Source of the DNA: Massilia atriviolacea
GTDB taxonomy: Bacteria; Pseudomonadota; Gammaproteobacteria; Burkholderiales; Burkholderiaceae_D
NCBI RefSeq assembly: GCF_003953935.1
Contig: NZ_RXLQ01000017.1
Span: forward strand, 70,030 to 134,029
Direction: 5' to 3'
Length of the DNA stretch: 64,000 bases
The position numbers and the translations under genes are program-made. Positions 16,786 to 25,083 of this stretch are shown here, piece after piece; the first letter of the stretch is position 1; every line of letters starts with the position of its first letter. The notes beneath the pieces were generated by a model that was given only the letters and a program-made list of their open reading frames with translations, was not told the DNA's origin and ran no database searches.

Positions 16786-18357
16786 ATGAACAACAATGTA
16801 CAAGCCCACCTGCTCGGCGGTGGCATCGGCTCGCTCTCGGCGGCCGCCTTCATGATCCGCGACGGCAAGGTGCCCGGCGCCAATATCCGCATCTACGAAG
16901 CGGCGCCCCTGCTCGGCGGCAGCCTGGACGGCGCGGGAACGCCCGAGCATGGCTACTCGCTGCGCGGCGGCCGCATGCTCACCTTCGACAATTACGAGTG
17001 CACCTGGGACCTGTTCAAGTCGATCCCCTCGCTCGCCGATGCCAACAAGACCGTATTCGACGAAACCGTCGCCTTCAACGAACTGTACAAATCCCACTCG
17101 CAGGCGCGCCTGGTCGACAAGCGCCGCGCAAAAGTGCCTGTCGCGTCGATGGGCTTTTCGATGCACGACCGCGCCCAGCTGCTGAAACTGAGCCTGGCCG
17201 ACGAAACCGAGCTCGGTGCGGACACCATCAGCGACTGGCTCGACCCTTCCTTCTTCGAGACCGAATTCTGGTACATGTGGGCCACCACCTTCGCCTTCCA
17301 GCCATGGCACAGCGCGGTCGAATTCAAGCGCTACCTGCACCGCTTCATGCTGGAGTTTTCGCGCATCGAAACCCTGGCCGGCGTGCGCCGCACGGTCTAC
17401 AACCAGTACGATTCGCTGGTCCGTCCCTTGCAGGAATGGCTGCAAGGCCAGGGCGTGCAGTTCATCCTCGACTGCAAGGTGACCGACATCGCTCACACCA
17501 TTAGCGACGGCAAGTTCGTCGTGACCGGCTTCGACTGCCTGCGCGCGGGCAACAGCGAACATGTGGATGTGGCCGCGAGCGACCTGGTGTTCTTCCAGAA
17601 CGGCTCGATGACCGACGCGTCCAGCCTGGGCAGCATGAGCAGGGCCCCCGAAAAACGCGACAAGACCGACAGCGGCGGCTGGACCTTGTGGGAAAAGCTG
17701 GCCGCCGCGCAGCCGGGCTTCGGCAATCCGGCCGCGTTCAACAGCAGCATCGCGGAATCGTACTGGGCCTCGTTCACGGTGACCTTGCAGGATGCGGCCT
17801 TCTTCGACAAGATGCAGGCGTTCAGCGGCAACGAAGCCGGCACCGGCGGCCTGGTCACGTTCAAGGATTCGAACTGGTTCATGTCGGTCGTGCTGGCGCA
17901 CCAGCCGCATTTCGCCAACCAGCCGCCCGGGGTCAAGGTATTCTGGGGCTATGCGCTCTCGCCCGACCGGATCGGCAACTTTGTCGCCAAGCCGATGTCG
18001 GACTGCACCGGCGAAGAGATTTTGCGCGAGCTGTGCGGCCATCTGCGCTTCGACCTGGACGTGATGGAAACGGCCAATTGCATCCCTTGCCGCATGCCCT
18101 ACATCACCAGCATGTTCATGCCGCGCCTGCACAGCGACCGTCCGCTGCCGGTGCCGAAGGAATCGAAGAACCTGGCCTTCGTCAGCCAGTTCGTCGAGAT
18201 CCCCGACGATGTGGTGTTCACGGTGGAGTATTCGGTGCGCGCCGCCCAGATGGCGGTGTACGAACTGCTCGGCATCGAACGCGAAGTGCCCCCGATCAAG
18301 CAGCACGATCACGCACTGAGCACGCAGTTCGAGGCGCTGATCAAGGCCTTGAAGTAG
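16786..18357 (+). CDS. ohyA: Oleate hydratase
   Basis: A 523-residue FAD-dependent fatty-acid hydratase of the MCRA/oleate hydratase family, which adds water to cis-9 (or cis-12) double bonds to give 10-hydroxy fatty acids. Seen: the dinucleotide fold GGGIGSLSAAAFMIRDG at the N-terminus, EAAPLLGGSLDG, the conserved RGGRM and NYECTWDLF segments (the latter holding the acidic residue used in catalysis in characterised members), FQPWHSAVEFKRYLHRF and the QNGSMTD substrate region. It is at the short end of the family's usual length, lacking a long N-terminal extension. ATG 16786 is preferred to an upstream TTG at 16774. Likely role: detoxifying host or plant unsaturated fatty acids, or making hydroxylated fatty acids. 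No fatty-acid genes adjoin it. Confidence 0.92.
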   Translation: MNNNVQAHLLGGGIGSLSAAAFMIRDGKVPGANIRIYEAAPLLGGSLDGAGTPEHGYSLRGGRMLTFDNYECTWDLFKSIPSLADANKTVFDETVAFNELYKSHSQARLVDKRRAKVPVASMGFSMHDRAQLLKLSLADETELGADTISDWLDPSFFETEFWYMWATTFAFQPWHSAVEFKRYLHRFMLEFSRIETLAGVRRTVYNQYDSLVRPLQEWLQGQGVQFILDCKVTDIAHTISDGKFVVTGFDCLRAGNSEHVDVAASDLVFFQNGSMTDASSLGSMSRAPEKRDKTDSGGWTLWEKLAAAQPGFGNPAAFNSSIAESYWASFTVTLQDAAFFDKMQAFSGNEAGTGGLVTFKDSNWFMSVVLAHQPHFANQPPGVKVFWGYALSPDRIGNFVAKPMSDCTGEEILRELCGHLRFDLDVMETANCIPCRMPYITSMFMPRLHSDRPLPVPKESKNLAFVSQFVEIPDDVVFTVEYSVRAAQMAVYELLGIEREVPPIKQHDHALSTQFEALIKALK

Positions 18358-18943
18358 GCGTCGCGCCGGGAGCGCGCCGCACCGAGTCGATGCGAATCAT
18401 CAGCCGATGATAATAGCCGCGCACGATCATCGACTCGCCTTCGCGCAAGGGTGGCTGCACGTGGTCGACGCAGAGCGCGGTCCGCATCGACTCGAAGCGC
18501 AGTACGGCCGACGCCGTGGTCGTGCAAGCGGCGCATTTGGGGCCGCTGCATTGCCGCACCGCTTCAACCCGGAACGCACGCTCCGAGATGGCCGGTTCGA
18601 CCAGCATCGCGCACAGCCAGAGCGCGCTCATCATCCAGCCGAAACATACCAGGCCGATCAGGCAATGCAACACCAGCCGCTCGCCCCAAGGAAAACGCGA
18701 TCCGCTGCGCAGGCTGGCGTGCATTCCCCTGTCGATATCGCGCTGCGCGATGCCTGCCATCGACGGCGCCAGCAGCAGGTTGCCGGCCAGCGCCGCACCC
18801 AGGCCTGCCGCCAGCGACACCGGTGTGAAAAACCAGCGCCAGAAGCCGGACACGTACAGCAGACCCGGTGCGAGCGCGAGGATCAGGATGAGTCCATGGC
18901 GGGTGGCGTTCGGCGTAGCGTAGGTGCGTGTCGGCACGTGCAT
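18341..18943 (-). CDS. Membrane protein of unknown function
   Basis: A 200-residue protein with three or so hydrophobic segments: about residues 17-38 (LILILALAPGLLYVSGFW), 41-60 (AAGLGAALAGNLLL) and 90-112 (LVLHCLIGLVCFGWMMSALWL). The C-terminal third is soluble, with paired Cys residues in a CSGPKCAACTTT motif that may bind metal or form disulfides. No family is recognised. The 3' end overlaps the convergent oleate hydratase gene by 17 bases. No strong ribosome site precedes the ATG, so confidence is moderate. Confidence 0.6.
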   Translation of the reverse strand: MHVPTRTYATPNATRHGLILILALAPGLLYVSGFWRWFFTPVSLAAGLGAALAGNLLLAPSMAGIAQRDIDRGMHASLRSGSRFPWGERLVLHCLIGLVCFGWMMSALWLCAMLVEPAISERAFRVEAVRQCSGPKCAACTTTASAVLRFESMRTALCVDHVQPPLREGESMIVRGYYHRLMIRIDSVRRAPGATPTSRP

Positions 18944-18973
18944 GGGTGACTGACTTAAAAAGAAAGCAACATT

Positions 18974-19453
18974 CTACCCTGCGCCGCCCAGTTGGTTTTC
19001 CATTTCCACACAGTCCAGCGCAATACCGGATGAATGCGCATACACGGCGCTGCGCAGCACGGCGAATCCCGCCGCCCGGTAAAAAGCGACCGCATTGAGC
19101 GACGCCGATACATACAGGCGCAAAAATCCGCGTTCGCGCGCCATCCGCTCCAGCGCGGCCAGCATGGTCTTGCCGACGCCCCGGCCGCCGGCCTGCGGAT
19201 CGACGAACACCGCGTCGACTTCGCCGCTCGCCAGGTCGAGGATCGCGTAGCCCAGCATCGCGCCCCGCTCTTCCGCAATGACGGCGCCGCCGCCTTGCAC
19301 CAGCCCCGCATACGATCGCGGCACCGGCGCCGCCGACCACGGCCCGATCACCTCGGGCGCATAATGTCCGGGACAGCCGTGGGCAATGGCGCGCGTGCGC
19401 AGCGCCCACATGGCATCGATATCGGCAAGCGCGGCCGTGCGCAGTGTCTGCAT
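18974..19453 (-). CDS. GNAT-family N-acetyltransferase
   Basis: A 159-residue GCN5-related acetyltransferase. ATG 19453 has GAGG about 8 bases upstream, and starting further upstream would extend into the next gene. Motifs: the beta strand GYAILDLASGEVDAVFVDPQAGGRGVGKTML contains the acetyl-CoA pyrophosphate loop (Q-x-x-G-x-G/A form, here QAGGRGVG), followed by LYVSASLNAVAFYRAAGF, the classic motif B. The acceptor cannot be predicted. It overlaps the end of the DHCW cupin gene upstream (stop at 19464) only in spacing, 10 bases, so the two form a pair. Confidence 0.88.
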   Translation of the reverse strand: MQTLRTAALADIDAMWALRTRAIAHGCPGHYAPEVIGPWSAAPVPRSYAGLVQGGGAVIAEERGAMLGYAILDLASGEVDAVFVDPQAGGRGVGKTMLAALERMARERGFLRLYVSASLNAVAFYRAAGFAVLRSAVYAHSSGIALDCVEMENQLGGAG

Positions 19454-19463
19454 GGCGGCCACC

Positions 19464-19799
19464 TCAGTCGACGATGAACAGGCTGGCGCCGCCGCGCGTG
19501 CGGGAGCGGTGCGCTTCGGCGTCATCGCCAACCTGGTAACTGACGCCCGCCGTCAGACGGAATGTGCGGCCGTCGGCCAGCTCGCTTTCGAGCTCGCCCT
19601 CCAGGCATAACAGGATGTGTCCCTTGCTGCACCAGTGATCGGCCAGGTAGCCGGGGCTGTACTCGACCATGCGCACGCGGATGGCCCCGAACTGGCGCGT
19701 CTGCCACCAGGCGGTGCCGGTTTCGCCGCGATGTTCGGTGCGTTCCACGCCGGACCAGTCGGTCACGCCGAAGGGAATATCGGAAATGTTCATGCGCAT
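19464..19799 (-). CDS. DHCW-motif cupin-fold protein
   Basis: A 111-residue single-domain cupin with the signature segment ADHWCSKGHILLCLEGEL from which the family takes its name, preceded by VRMVEYSPGY and followed by GVSYQVGDDAEAHRS, which supplies the second cupin motif His. Small cupins of this type probably bind a metal through these His/Cys residues; the reaction is unknown. Two Met codons (19799 and 19793) are possible starts. It is the first gene of a pair with the downstream acetyltransferase and lies just after the terminator of the Crp/Fnr gene. Confidence 0.85.
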   Translation of the reverse strand: MRMNISDIPFGVTDWSGVERTEHRGETGTAWWQTRQFGAIRVRMVEYSPGYLADHWCSKGHILLCLEGELESELADGRTFRLTAGVSYQVGDDAEAHRSRTRGGASLFIVD

Positions 19800-19819
19800 G
19801 CCTTGTAAGTGCCGTGATG

Positions 19820-19848
19820 AAAAACGGACGCGCTTGTCTCGCGTCCGT
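19820..19848 (-). terminator. Rho-independent terminator after the Crp/Fnr regulator gene
   Basis: Perfect 9-bp arms ACGGACGCG (19824-19832) and CGCGTCCGT (19840-19848) with a 7-base loop; on the minus strand the stem is followed by TTTT (complement of 19820-19823). An outer GCCGTG/CACGGC pair extends the fold. It lies 120 bases after the regulator's stop and before the cupin gene. Confidence 0.7.
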
Positions 19849-19968
19849 CACGGCATAACATAACATGGCTGGGGGAATTGCGCCCGGGCGCGCCGGTGTC
19901 GGCGGGCCCCGGGAGTGACAGGTGGCAGCGCGGGCGGTGCAGTGCTGTCCGCGATGCCAGGGTAAGCG

Positions 19969-20790
19969 TTAAGCGTCGTTCCAGGCGGTGGCGTGCATCT
20001 GCTCGAAGCCGATCTTGCCGGCGCGGTAGCAGGTGCCGGCGCAGGCTTCCAGGCCGGCGCGGTCGACAATCACGACGGTGCCGCGACGGTACTGGATCAG
20101 GCCATCGGCTTGCAGCTTGCGCGCGGTCATGGTGACCGTTTCGCGGCGCACACCGAGCATGGTGGCCATGGTGTCCTGCGTGACCTTGATTTCGTCCGAC
20201 AGCGAACGGTCCAGGCGGTCCAGCAACCAGCGGCACAGCTTCTGTTCGATCGTGCAGTGACGGCCGCCGACGACGTTTTGCGCCAGCTGGGCGAACATGG
20301 CGAAGGTGTAGCGCATCAGCAGCTGGGCCATGGCGCCGCCGGAGGCGACCAGATCGCGCAGCACGCTGCTTTTCAGGCGGTACGCGTAACCGGCGGTCTG
20401 CACCACGGCGCTGCAGGTGGCGCGCTCGGCTTCGTACATCGCCACGCCCAGCACGCCTTCGCGGCCGACCACGCCGATTTCGGTGGTGGCGCCGTCTTCC
20501 ATGACGTACATCAGCGAGACGATGGCGTTGGTCGGGAAGTAGGCATAGTCGAACTTGCTGCCGAAGTCATACAGATGCTTGCCGGCTGCCATCGGCACCA
20601 GTTCCAGGTGCGGGAACAGGGCTTCCAGGTCGGTGCGGGACAAGGCACGCAGCAATTCGTTCTGCTGGGCGCCGGCAACGCTGATCATCGGCTTGACCAC
20701 GGCCGGCTTGACGGCGGCGGCGCCCAGGGCGATGGTGCGGATTGCGTTGGTGGCGTTGCTGTTCGAATCGATATTTTGCGTGCGGTACAT
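19969..20790 (-). CDS. Crp/Fnr-family transcriptional regulator
   Basis: A 273-residue regulator with an N-terminal cyclic-nucleotide-binding-like beta roll (about 60-170) and a C-terminal winged helix (about 195-265; TQDTMATMLGVRRETVTMTARKLQADGLI). The sensor lacks the N-terminal Cys cluster of FNR and the phosphate-binding set of CRP is not evident; HLYDFGSKFDYAYFPTNAIVSLM and GVVGREGVLGVAMY are typical of the subgroup of stress-linked Crp/Fnr proteins in rhizobia and burkholderia. ATG 20790 has GAGG 7 bases upstream, and a longer frame to 20880 is not needed. The adjacent hemerythrin and cupin genes may hint at oxygen or nitric-oxide response, which is inference. Confidence 0.9.
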   Translation of the reverse strand: MYRTQNIDSNSNATNAIRTIALGAAAVKPAVVKPMISVAGAQQNELLRALSRTDLEALFPHLELVPMAAGKHLYDFGSKFDYAYFPTNAIVSLMYVMEDGATTEIGVVGREGVLGVAMYEAERATCSAVVQTAGYAYRLKSSVLRDLVASGGAMAQLLMRYTFAMFAQLAQNVVGGRHCTIEQKLCRWLLDRLDRSLSDEIKVTQDTMATMLGVRRETVTMTARKLQADGLIQYRRGTVVIVDRAGLEACAGTCYRAGKIGFEQMHATAWNDA

Positions 20791-20928
20791 GGTATGCCTC
20801 TGTGTTGTTAGGTTCAACTCATCAATGGCTCTACTGTAAAGCTCGCTACCAAAAGCAACCATCGGACCAGTGGATGACACGCTGTAGGCATCAACAATGA
20901 CGCTTTGTCATCTAAATCCTACGCTGCG

Positions 20929-21399
20929 TCAGACAGGGACGCGCCCCGGGCCGGTCTCCAGCACCCGGCGGTAGGCCATCATGCGCGCCCCGATTGCCAC
21001 CAGGTCCAGCTTGCTCTTGCGCAGGCGCGGGAACATCTTTTCCTCTTCTTCGCGCGCGTGGCGGGCGACCTGGTCCCACAGTACCTTGACGGTGGCATCG
21101 AATAGTTCGTTCTCGGGCTCCATGCCGCGGATGCGTTCGATCAGTTCGGCGGCGCTGGTGTGCTCGACGGTGGCCTGGGCAATCAGGTCGCCATCCTTGA
21201 GCGCGCTGCGCACCGCCGGGTAGAACAGTTCGAGCTCGAGCTGGGCGTGGACCGTCAGGGCGTCGCAGATGTCGGTGGCAATGCGCTTCTTGCTGTCGGT
21301 CGAGCGCGCGCTCAGGCCGCGAAACTGTTCGAACAGCGCGGTGACTTCCTCGTGTTCGATGATTAAGATATCGATGGCGTCGTCGTGCATGAAATCCAT
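20929..21399 (-). CDS. Hemerythrin-domain protein
   Basis: A 156-residue four-helix hemerythrin HHE-domain protein. Candidate diiron ligands lie in IIEHEEVTALFEQF, HAQLELELFYPAV, VEHTSAAELIERI and RHAREEEEKMFPRL, the usual spacing of H-HxxxE-H-HxxxxE helices. Such proteins bind oxygen or act in iron handling and repair of iron centres under oxidative or nitrosative stress. ATG 21399 has GGAG 8 bases upstream. It lies after the nadR stop in the same direction and before the Crp/Fnr gene. Confidence 0.9.
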   Translation of the reverse strand: MDFMHDDAIDILIIEHEEVTALFEQFRGLSARSTDSKKRIATDICDALTVHAQLELELFYPAVRSALKDGDLIAQATVEHTSAAELIERIRGMEPENELFDATVKVLWDQVARHAREEEEKMFPRLRKSKLDLVAIGARMMAYRRVLETGPGRVPV

Positions 21400-21528
21400 G
21401 GGCGTGCTCCGAGTTGCGCTAAACAATTACAAAAGAATACCAAAAGTAAGAGTGTGAGCCGAGCGGAATCCGACAAAAGTGTGGCGTGAAATACAATATC
21501 GGTGATTTTTGTCCAGCCTGCCTGCTAT

Positions 21529-22545
21529 TCAGGCGGCCAGCACGGCGATCGCCTGTTGCAGGCGCTGTTCCAAGGTGCCCTGGACCAGGGTGTACGGCAG
21601 GCCGCGCCGCGCCAGTTCGGCCACATACCAGGCGTGCTGGCGCTGGCGCAAGCCGTCGTCGCGGCGCGTGCCATCCTGGACAAAGGCAAAGTCGGGGGCG
21701 CACAGCAAGGTGAGGTCGTACGGCTGCGCGGCCAGCGCGACCAGCGCCGGATCGGCCCGGCCGAACAGTTCCGTGCTGTAGAACACGGTGGTCAGCGCGC
21801 TGGTGTCGCACACCAGCCAGCGCTTGGCGCCCGGCAGCAGCGCCGCTTCGCGGGCCTGCTGGGCGTGGCCGATGGCCAGCATGTCGTCGAAGGCCAGCGC
21901 GCCATGCTTTTCGTTCCACAGTTCGCGCCCGTATTCCGGCGCCCAGGCGCTCTCCAGTTGCACGGCCAGCGCCTCGGCCAGGGTGGTCTTGCCGCTCGAT
22001 TCGCCGCCCAGCACGCACACCTTGCGCACGAAGCTGGCGTACACCAGCGGATGCAGGAAGGCGCGCAGCGCCGTGCCCGACACCGGCACCTGGGCCCGGG
22101 CGCGGTCCACGCACACATGCCGCACCGGCGGCGCGGGGCCGCGCCGCGCGTCGAAAAAGGCGCTCAGCGCCAGCGCGAAGCCGTCGCCATAGTCTTCGCT
22201 GGTAAAGACAGCGTCGACCGTCACGCCCAGCACATCCATGCACAGGGCCGCGCAAAAGTCGCGCTGCACCGCAGCGGGCGCGTCGTTGTCGGGAAACGGA
22301 GGCGTTCTCGACAGGCGGCGGGCGTGGTCGAGCACCAGCAGGCGCACCTGCGGGTACAAGGCGCGCAGCCAGGCCTCGCGCAGCGCCGCGCCGCAGCCGG
22401 GGAATTCGGGCCAGGTGTAGCTGATGACGACCACCTCGTCGCAGGCGGCCAGCGCGCTGTCGATCACCAGCATGTGGCCGCGGTGCAGCGGACAGAATTT
22501 GCCGACCACGAGGCCGCGCCGCCAGCGCCTGGCGGGCGCGTTCAC
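21529..22545 (-). CDS. nadR: NadR-like NMN adenylyltransferase / ribosylnicotinamide kinase
   Basis: A 338-residue bifunctional enzyme. The N-terminal nucleotidyltransferase has GKFCPLHRGHMLVID (phosphate-binding HxGH) and a SEDYGDGFALALSAFF region; the C-terminal kinase has a P-loop GGESSGKTTLAEAL and a late DTSALTT segment. The kinase makes NMN from nicotinamide riboside and the adenylyltransferase joins NMN to ATP to form NAD. The GTG start at 22545 overlaps the pnuC stop as GTGA, so translation is coupled to the riboside transporter, an apt pairing. It lacks the N-terminal DNA-binding helix of enterobacterial NadR, consistent with control by NrtR. It is the last gene of the NAD operon. 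Confidence 0.92.
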   Translation of the reverse strand: MNAPARRWRRGLVVGKFCPLHRGHMLVIDSALAACDEVVVISYTWPEFPGCGAALREAWLRALYPQVRLLVLDHARRLSRTPPFPDNDAPAAVQRDFCAALCMDVLGVTVDAVFTSEDYGDGFALALSAFFDARRGPAPPVRHVCVDRARAQVPVSGTALRAFLHPLVYASFVRKVCVLGGESSGKTTLAEALAVQLESAWAPEYGRELWNEKHGALAFDDMLAIGHAQQAREAALLPGAKRWLVCDTSALTTVFYSTELFGRADPALVALAAQPYDLTLLCAPDFAFVQDGTRRDDGLRQRQHAWYVAELARRGLPYTLVQGTLEQRLQQAIAVLAA

Positions 22546-23105
22546 GCGGCCTCGCGCGCCAGGCGGCGCCACCACAGCCACGACACGATCGCGTTGACCC
22601 AGTAACAGGCATACAGGAAGGCCGTCAGGTACAGGCCACGGCTGGCGTACAGCGGCACGGCCACGCTGTTTACCAGAATCCAGAAGGCCCAGTTCTCGAC
22701 CTTGCGCCGCATCAGCAGCAACTGCGCCACGATGCTGAACACCAGCACCGCCGAATCGATGAACGGCGCGTAGGCGTTGGTGAAGTAGTGCAGCAGCGCG
22801 CCGTAGGCGGCGCTGGCGGCCACGCCGGCCGGGACGATCCAGGCCAGCGTGGCGAGCCTGGCGTGCGTGATCGGCAGTGCGCTGCCATGATCGCCGCGCC
22901 GCCATTGGATCCAGCCGATCGCGCCCGAGACGATGAAGAAGCCCTGCAGCGCCACGTCGGCATACAGCTTCGACTGGTAAAACAGCACCGCGAACAGGGC
23001 GCAGCCGATGATGCCGGTCCACCAGGTGTGCACGCTGTTGCGCCCCGCCAGCAGGATGCAGGCGCTCGCTCCCACGTTGGCCGCGATTTCAAGGGGACCG
23101 ATCAC
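22542..23105 (-). CDS. pnuC: Nicotinamide riboside transporter PnuC
   Basis: A 187-residue membrane protein of the PnuC family with about seven hydrophobic segments. PnuC allows facilitated diffusion of nicotinamide riboside across the inner membrane, trapped by phosphorylation by NadR. Tell-tale parts are WWTGIIGCALFAVLFYQSKLYADVALQGFFIVSGAIGW (with the WxxW-like aromatic pattern), HYFTNAYAPFIDSAVLVFSIVAQLLLMRRKVENWAFWILVN and a late TAFLYACYWVNAIVSW. The GTG start overlaps the upstream stop (GTGA), and its own stop overlaps nadR. Confidence 0.93.
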   Translation of the reverse strand: MIGPLEIAANVGASACILLAGRNSVHTWWTGIIGCALFAVLFYQSKLYADVALQGFFIVSGAIGWIQWRRGDHGSALPITHARLATLAWIVPAGVAASAAYGALLHYFTNAYAPFIDSAVLVFSIVAQLLLMRRKVENWAFWILVNSVAVPLYASRGLYLTAFLYACYWVNAIVSWLWWRRLAREAA

Positions 23106-24028
23106 GCCACGCGCTCGCGGTTCGCATCATGAAAGCGGTCGAACAGGCGGCAGGCCATGTCGTCGATGTCGGCGCGCATGCTGATCCGCTCGAGCCAGCG
23201 TGCCGGAATGCCGTCCACGCCGTACCAGGCACCGGCGATCTGGCCGGCAATGGCGGCCGTGGTATCGGCGTCGTCGCCCAGGTTGGCGGCGCGCAGGACC
23301 GCCGCCTCGAAACTGTCGGTATGGAAGAAGCACCACAGGGCCGCTTCCAGCGCATCGACGGCGTAGCCGGTACCCTGGATATCGCGGTCGGCCTTGCCGA
23401 GAAAGGCGCCGCCGGCGATCGCCGCCAGTTTCGGCTCGCCCGGCACGAAGCCGGCGTTGGCCAGCAGCGCGCTCTTGGGCAGGCCGTCGAGCGCCGCGCC
23501 CAGGATGGCGGCGAACAGCTGGCAGGCCTGCACCGCTTCCGGCGCGCCGTGCGTGGTGCGCGAGCTGTCGGCGGCATGGCGCAGCATGGCGGCGCGGTCC
23601 GGGTAGGCGAACAGCACCGCCGGCGCGAGGCGCATCAGCGAGCCGTTGCCGGCGCTGCGCGGGTTGGTCGATCCGCTGTACGGCTCCCCCGTCACGGCGT
23701 AGCGCGACAAGGCATCCTGCACCGTCATGCCGATGTCGAAACAGCTGCCGGTGGAACTGAGGTAACCCCACTGCCACCAGTTGCGGTAGCGGTTGATCTG
23801 GTCTTGCGGATCGAAGGCGCCCTTGGTCAGCAAGCTCTCGGCCAGGCACAGCGCCATCGAGGTGTCGTCGGTCCACTGTCCCGCCTTGAGCCTGAACGGG
23901 CCGCCGCCGGTCATGTCGGTCACCTGGGCGAACGAGCCGCGCGGCGAAAACTCCACGGTGGTGCCGACGGCGTCGCCGCAGGCCAGTCCCAGCAGGCTGC
24001 CGCGATAACGGTCACGTGTGCCGCTCAT
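23102..24028 (-). CDS. ADP-ribosylglycohydrolase (DraG/ARH family)
   Basis: A 308-residue alpha-helical hydrolase of the ADP-ribosylglycohydrolase family, which removes ADP-ribose from proteins or small molecules using two Mg/Mn ions. Metal-binding signatures: LGLACGDAVGTTVEF at the N-terminus, WTDDTSMALCLAESL (TDD) and GDDADTTAAIAGQIAGAWYG near the C-terminus (DxDT). It is in the middle of the NAD salvage operon with ATGA and GTGA overlaps on both sides, implying a job in recycling ADP-ribose or ADP-ribosylated products. No DraT-like or toxin gene is nearby. The precise substrate is unknown. Confidence 0.92.
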   Translation of the reverse strand: MSGTRDRYRGSLLGLACGDAVGTTVEFSPRGSFAQVTDMTGGGPFRLKAGQWTDDTSMALCLAESLLTKGAFDPQDQINRYRNWWQWGYLSSTGSCFDIGMTVQDALSRYAVTGEPYSGSTNPRSAGNGSLMRLAPAVLFAYPDRAAMLRHAADSSRTTHGAPEAVQACQLFAAILGAALDGLPKSALLANAGFVPGEPKLAAIAGGAFLGKADRDIQGTGYAVDALEAALWCFFHTDSFEAAVLRAANLGDDADTTAAIAGQIAGAWYGVDGIPARWLERISMRADIDDMACRLFDRFHDANRERVA

Positions 24029-25083
24029 GACGTTTGCCCGCTCAAGGACAGGAAGGAATCGAGGATGTGGAAATGGTCCTCGAAGAACTGGTCTTCCATG
24101 CCGGCCAGTTCGGCGATGGGGATCCAGGCCGCGTGCGAGGCGTCGTCGGACGCTTCCACCGGCGGCAGGTTCTCGGTCTGCAGGTCGAAGAAGTGGGCAT
24201 GCGTGATGGTGCGGCCGCGCTGGCTGCGGTCGGGATGGTCGAACACCTTGACGTCGACCAGCATGCCTTCGAGCGTGGTGCCGAGCAGCGCCAGCTTGGT
24301 TTCTTCGGCCAGTTCGCGAATCGCCGCGTGCAGCAGGCGCTCGCGCTGGTCCACGAAGCCGCCGGGCACGGCCCACTGTCCTTTTCCGGGAAAGCCGCCG
24401 CGCCGGATCAGCAGCACATTGCCGCCGCTGACCACCACCGCGTCGGCGGTGGTAAAGATGGGTGGATACGGCGCGCTTTTCCACGCCGTCCTGTAGGCCA
24501 CGATGCGGCGGTGCTCTTCCACCAGTGCCGGATAGTGCGGCAGCAGCGCCCAGGCTTTCAGGTACTGGCGCACGGCGAGCGGCACCATGTCGTCCAGCAC
24601 GCTGAGCGACACCTCCAGGTCTTCGGCTTCGAAGAACACGCGCCGCACGCAGGTGGCGTCGATCGCGCGTTCCGATTCGACGACGATGTTTTCCCATTTG
24701 GGGAAGTGATTCAGGTAGTAGCTCGACGCATCCTTGAAGTGGCCCACCAGCGCCACGTGCGCCGCGTCCGGCGCGCTCTGCGCGACCGCCTTGCGCACGG
24801 CCGCCGCCCACAGGGTGTCGTCGTAATAGTCGCGCACGGCGACGAAACTGACGCGCGCGCGCTCTTCCGCGCTCAGGGTGGCGCCGATCATGGCGGCGCG
24901 TTCTTCCCAGGTGAAGGGGTTCTTCGCGTTGCGTGCCTGGAAGGAGGACCCGAGCACCAGCACCACTGTCGGTGCGCTCACCAGCGCGCGCTGGAGCAGG
25001 ACCACGTGACCGCGATGGAAAGGCTGGAAGCGGCCGATCAGGACCGCGACGTCGGTGGCATGTTGGTTGGCTTGTGTTTTCAT
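24025..25083 (-). CDS. nadM: Bifunctional NMN adenylyltransferase / Nudix hydrolase
   Basis: A 352-residue fusion. N-terminal NadM-type adenylyltransferase (about 10-180) with GRFQPFHRGHVVLL, a KNPFTWEERAAMI segment and a later SYYLNHFPKWENI region converts NMN and ATP to NAD. The C-terminal Nudix domain (about 205-345) keeps a complete Nudix box: GGFVDQRERLLHAAIRELAEE. In characterised fusions the Nudix part hydrolyses ADP-ribose, giving back AMP and ribose phosphate, thus clearing NAD-breakdown products. Neighbours: ATGA overlaps with nadE upstream and the ADP-ribosylglycohydrolase downstream; the latter fits an ADP-ribose disposal path. Confidence 0.93.
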   Translation of the reverse strand: MKTQANQHATDVAVLIGRFQPFHRGHVVLLQRALVSAPTVVLVLGSSFQARNAKNPFTWEERAAMIGATLSAEERARVSFVAVRDYYDDTLWAAAVRKAVAQSAPDAAHVALVGHFKDASSYYLNHFPKWENIVVESERAIDATCVRRVFFEAEDLEVSLSVLDDMVPLAVRQYLKAWALLPHYPALVEEHRRIVAYRTAWKSAPYPPIFTTADAVVVSGGNVLLIRRGGFPGKGQWAVPGGFVDQRERLLHAAIRELAEETKLALLGTTLEGMLVDVKVFDHPDRSQRGRTITHAHFFDLQTENLPPVEASDDASHAAWIPIAELAGMEDQFFEDHFHILDSFLSLSGQTS

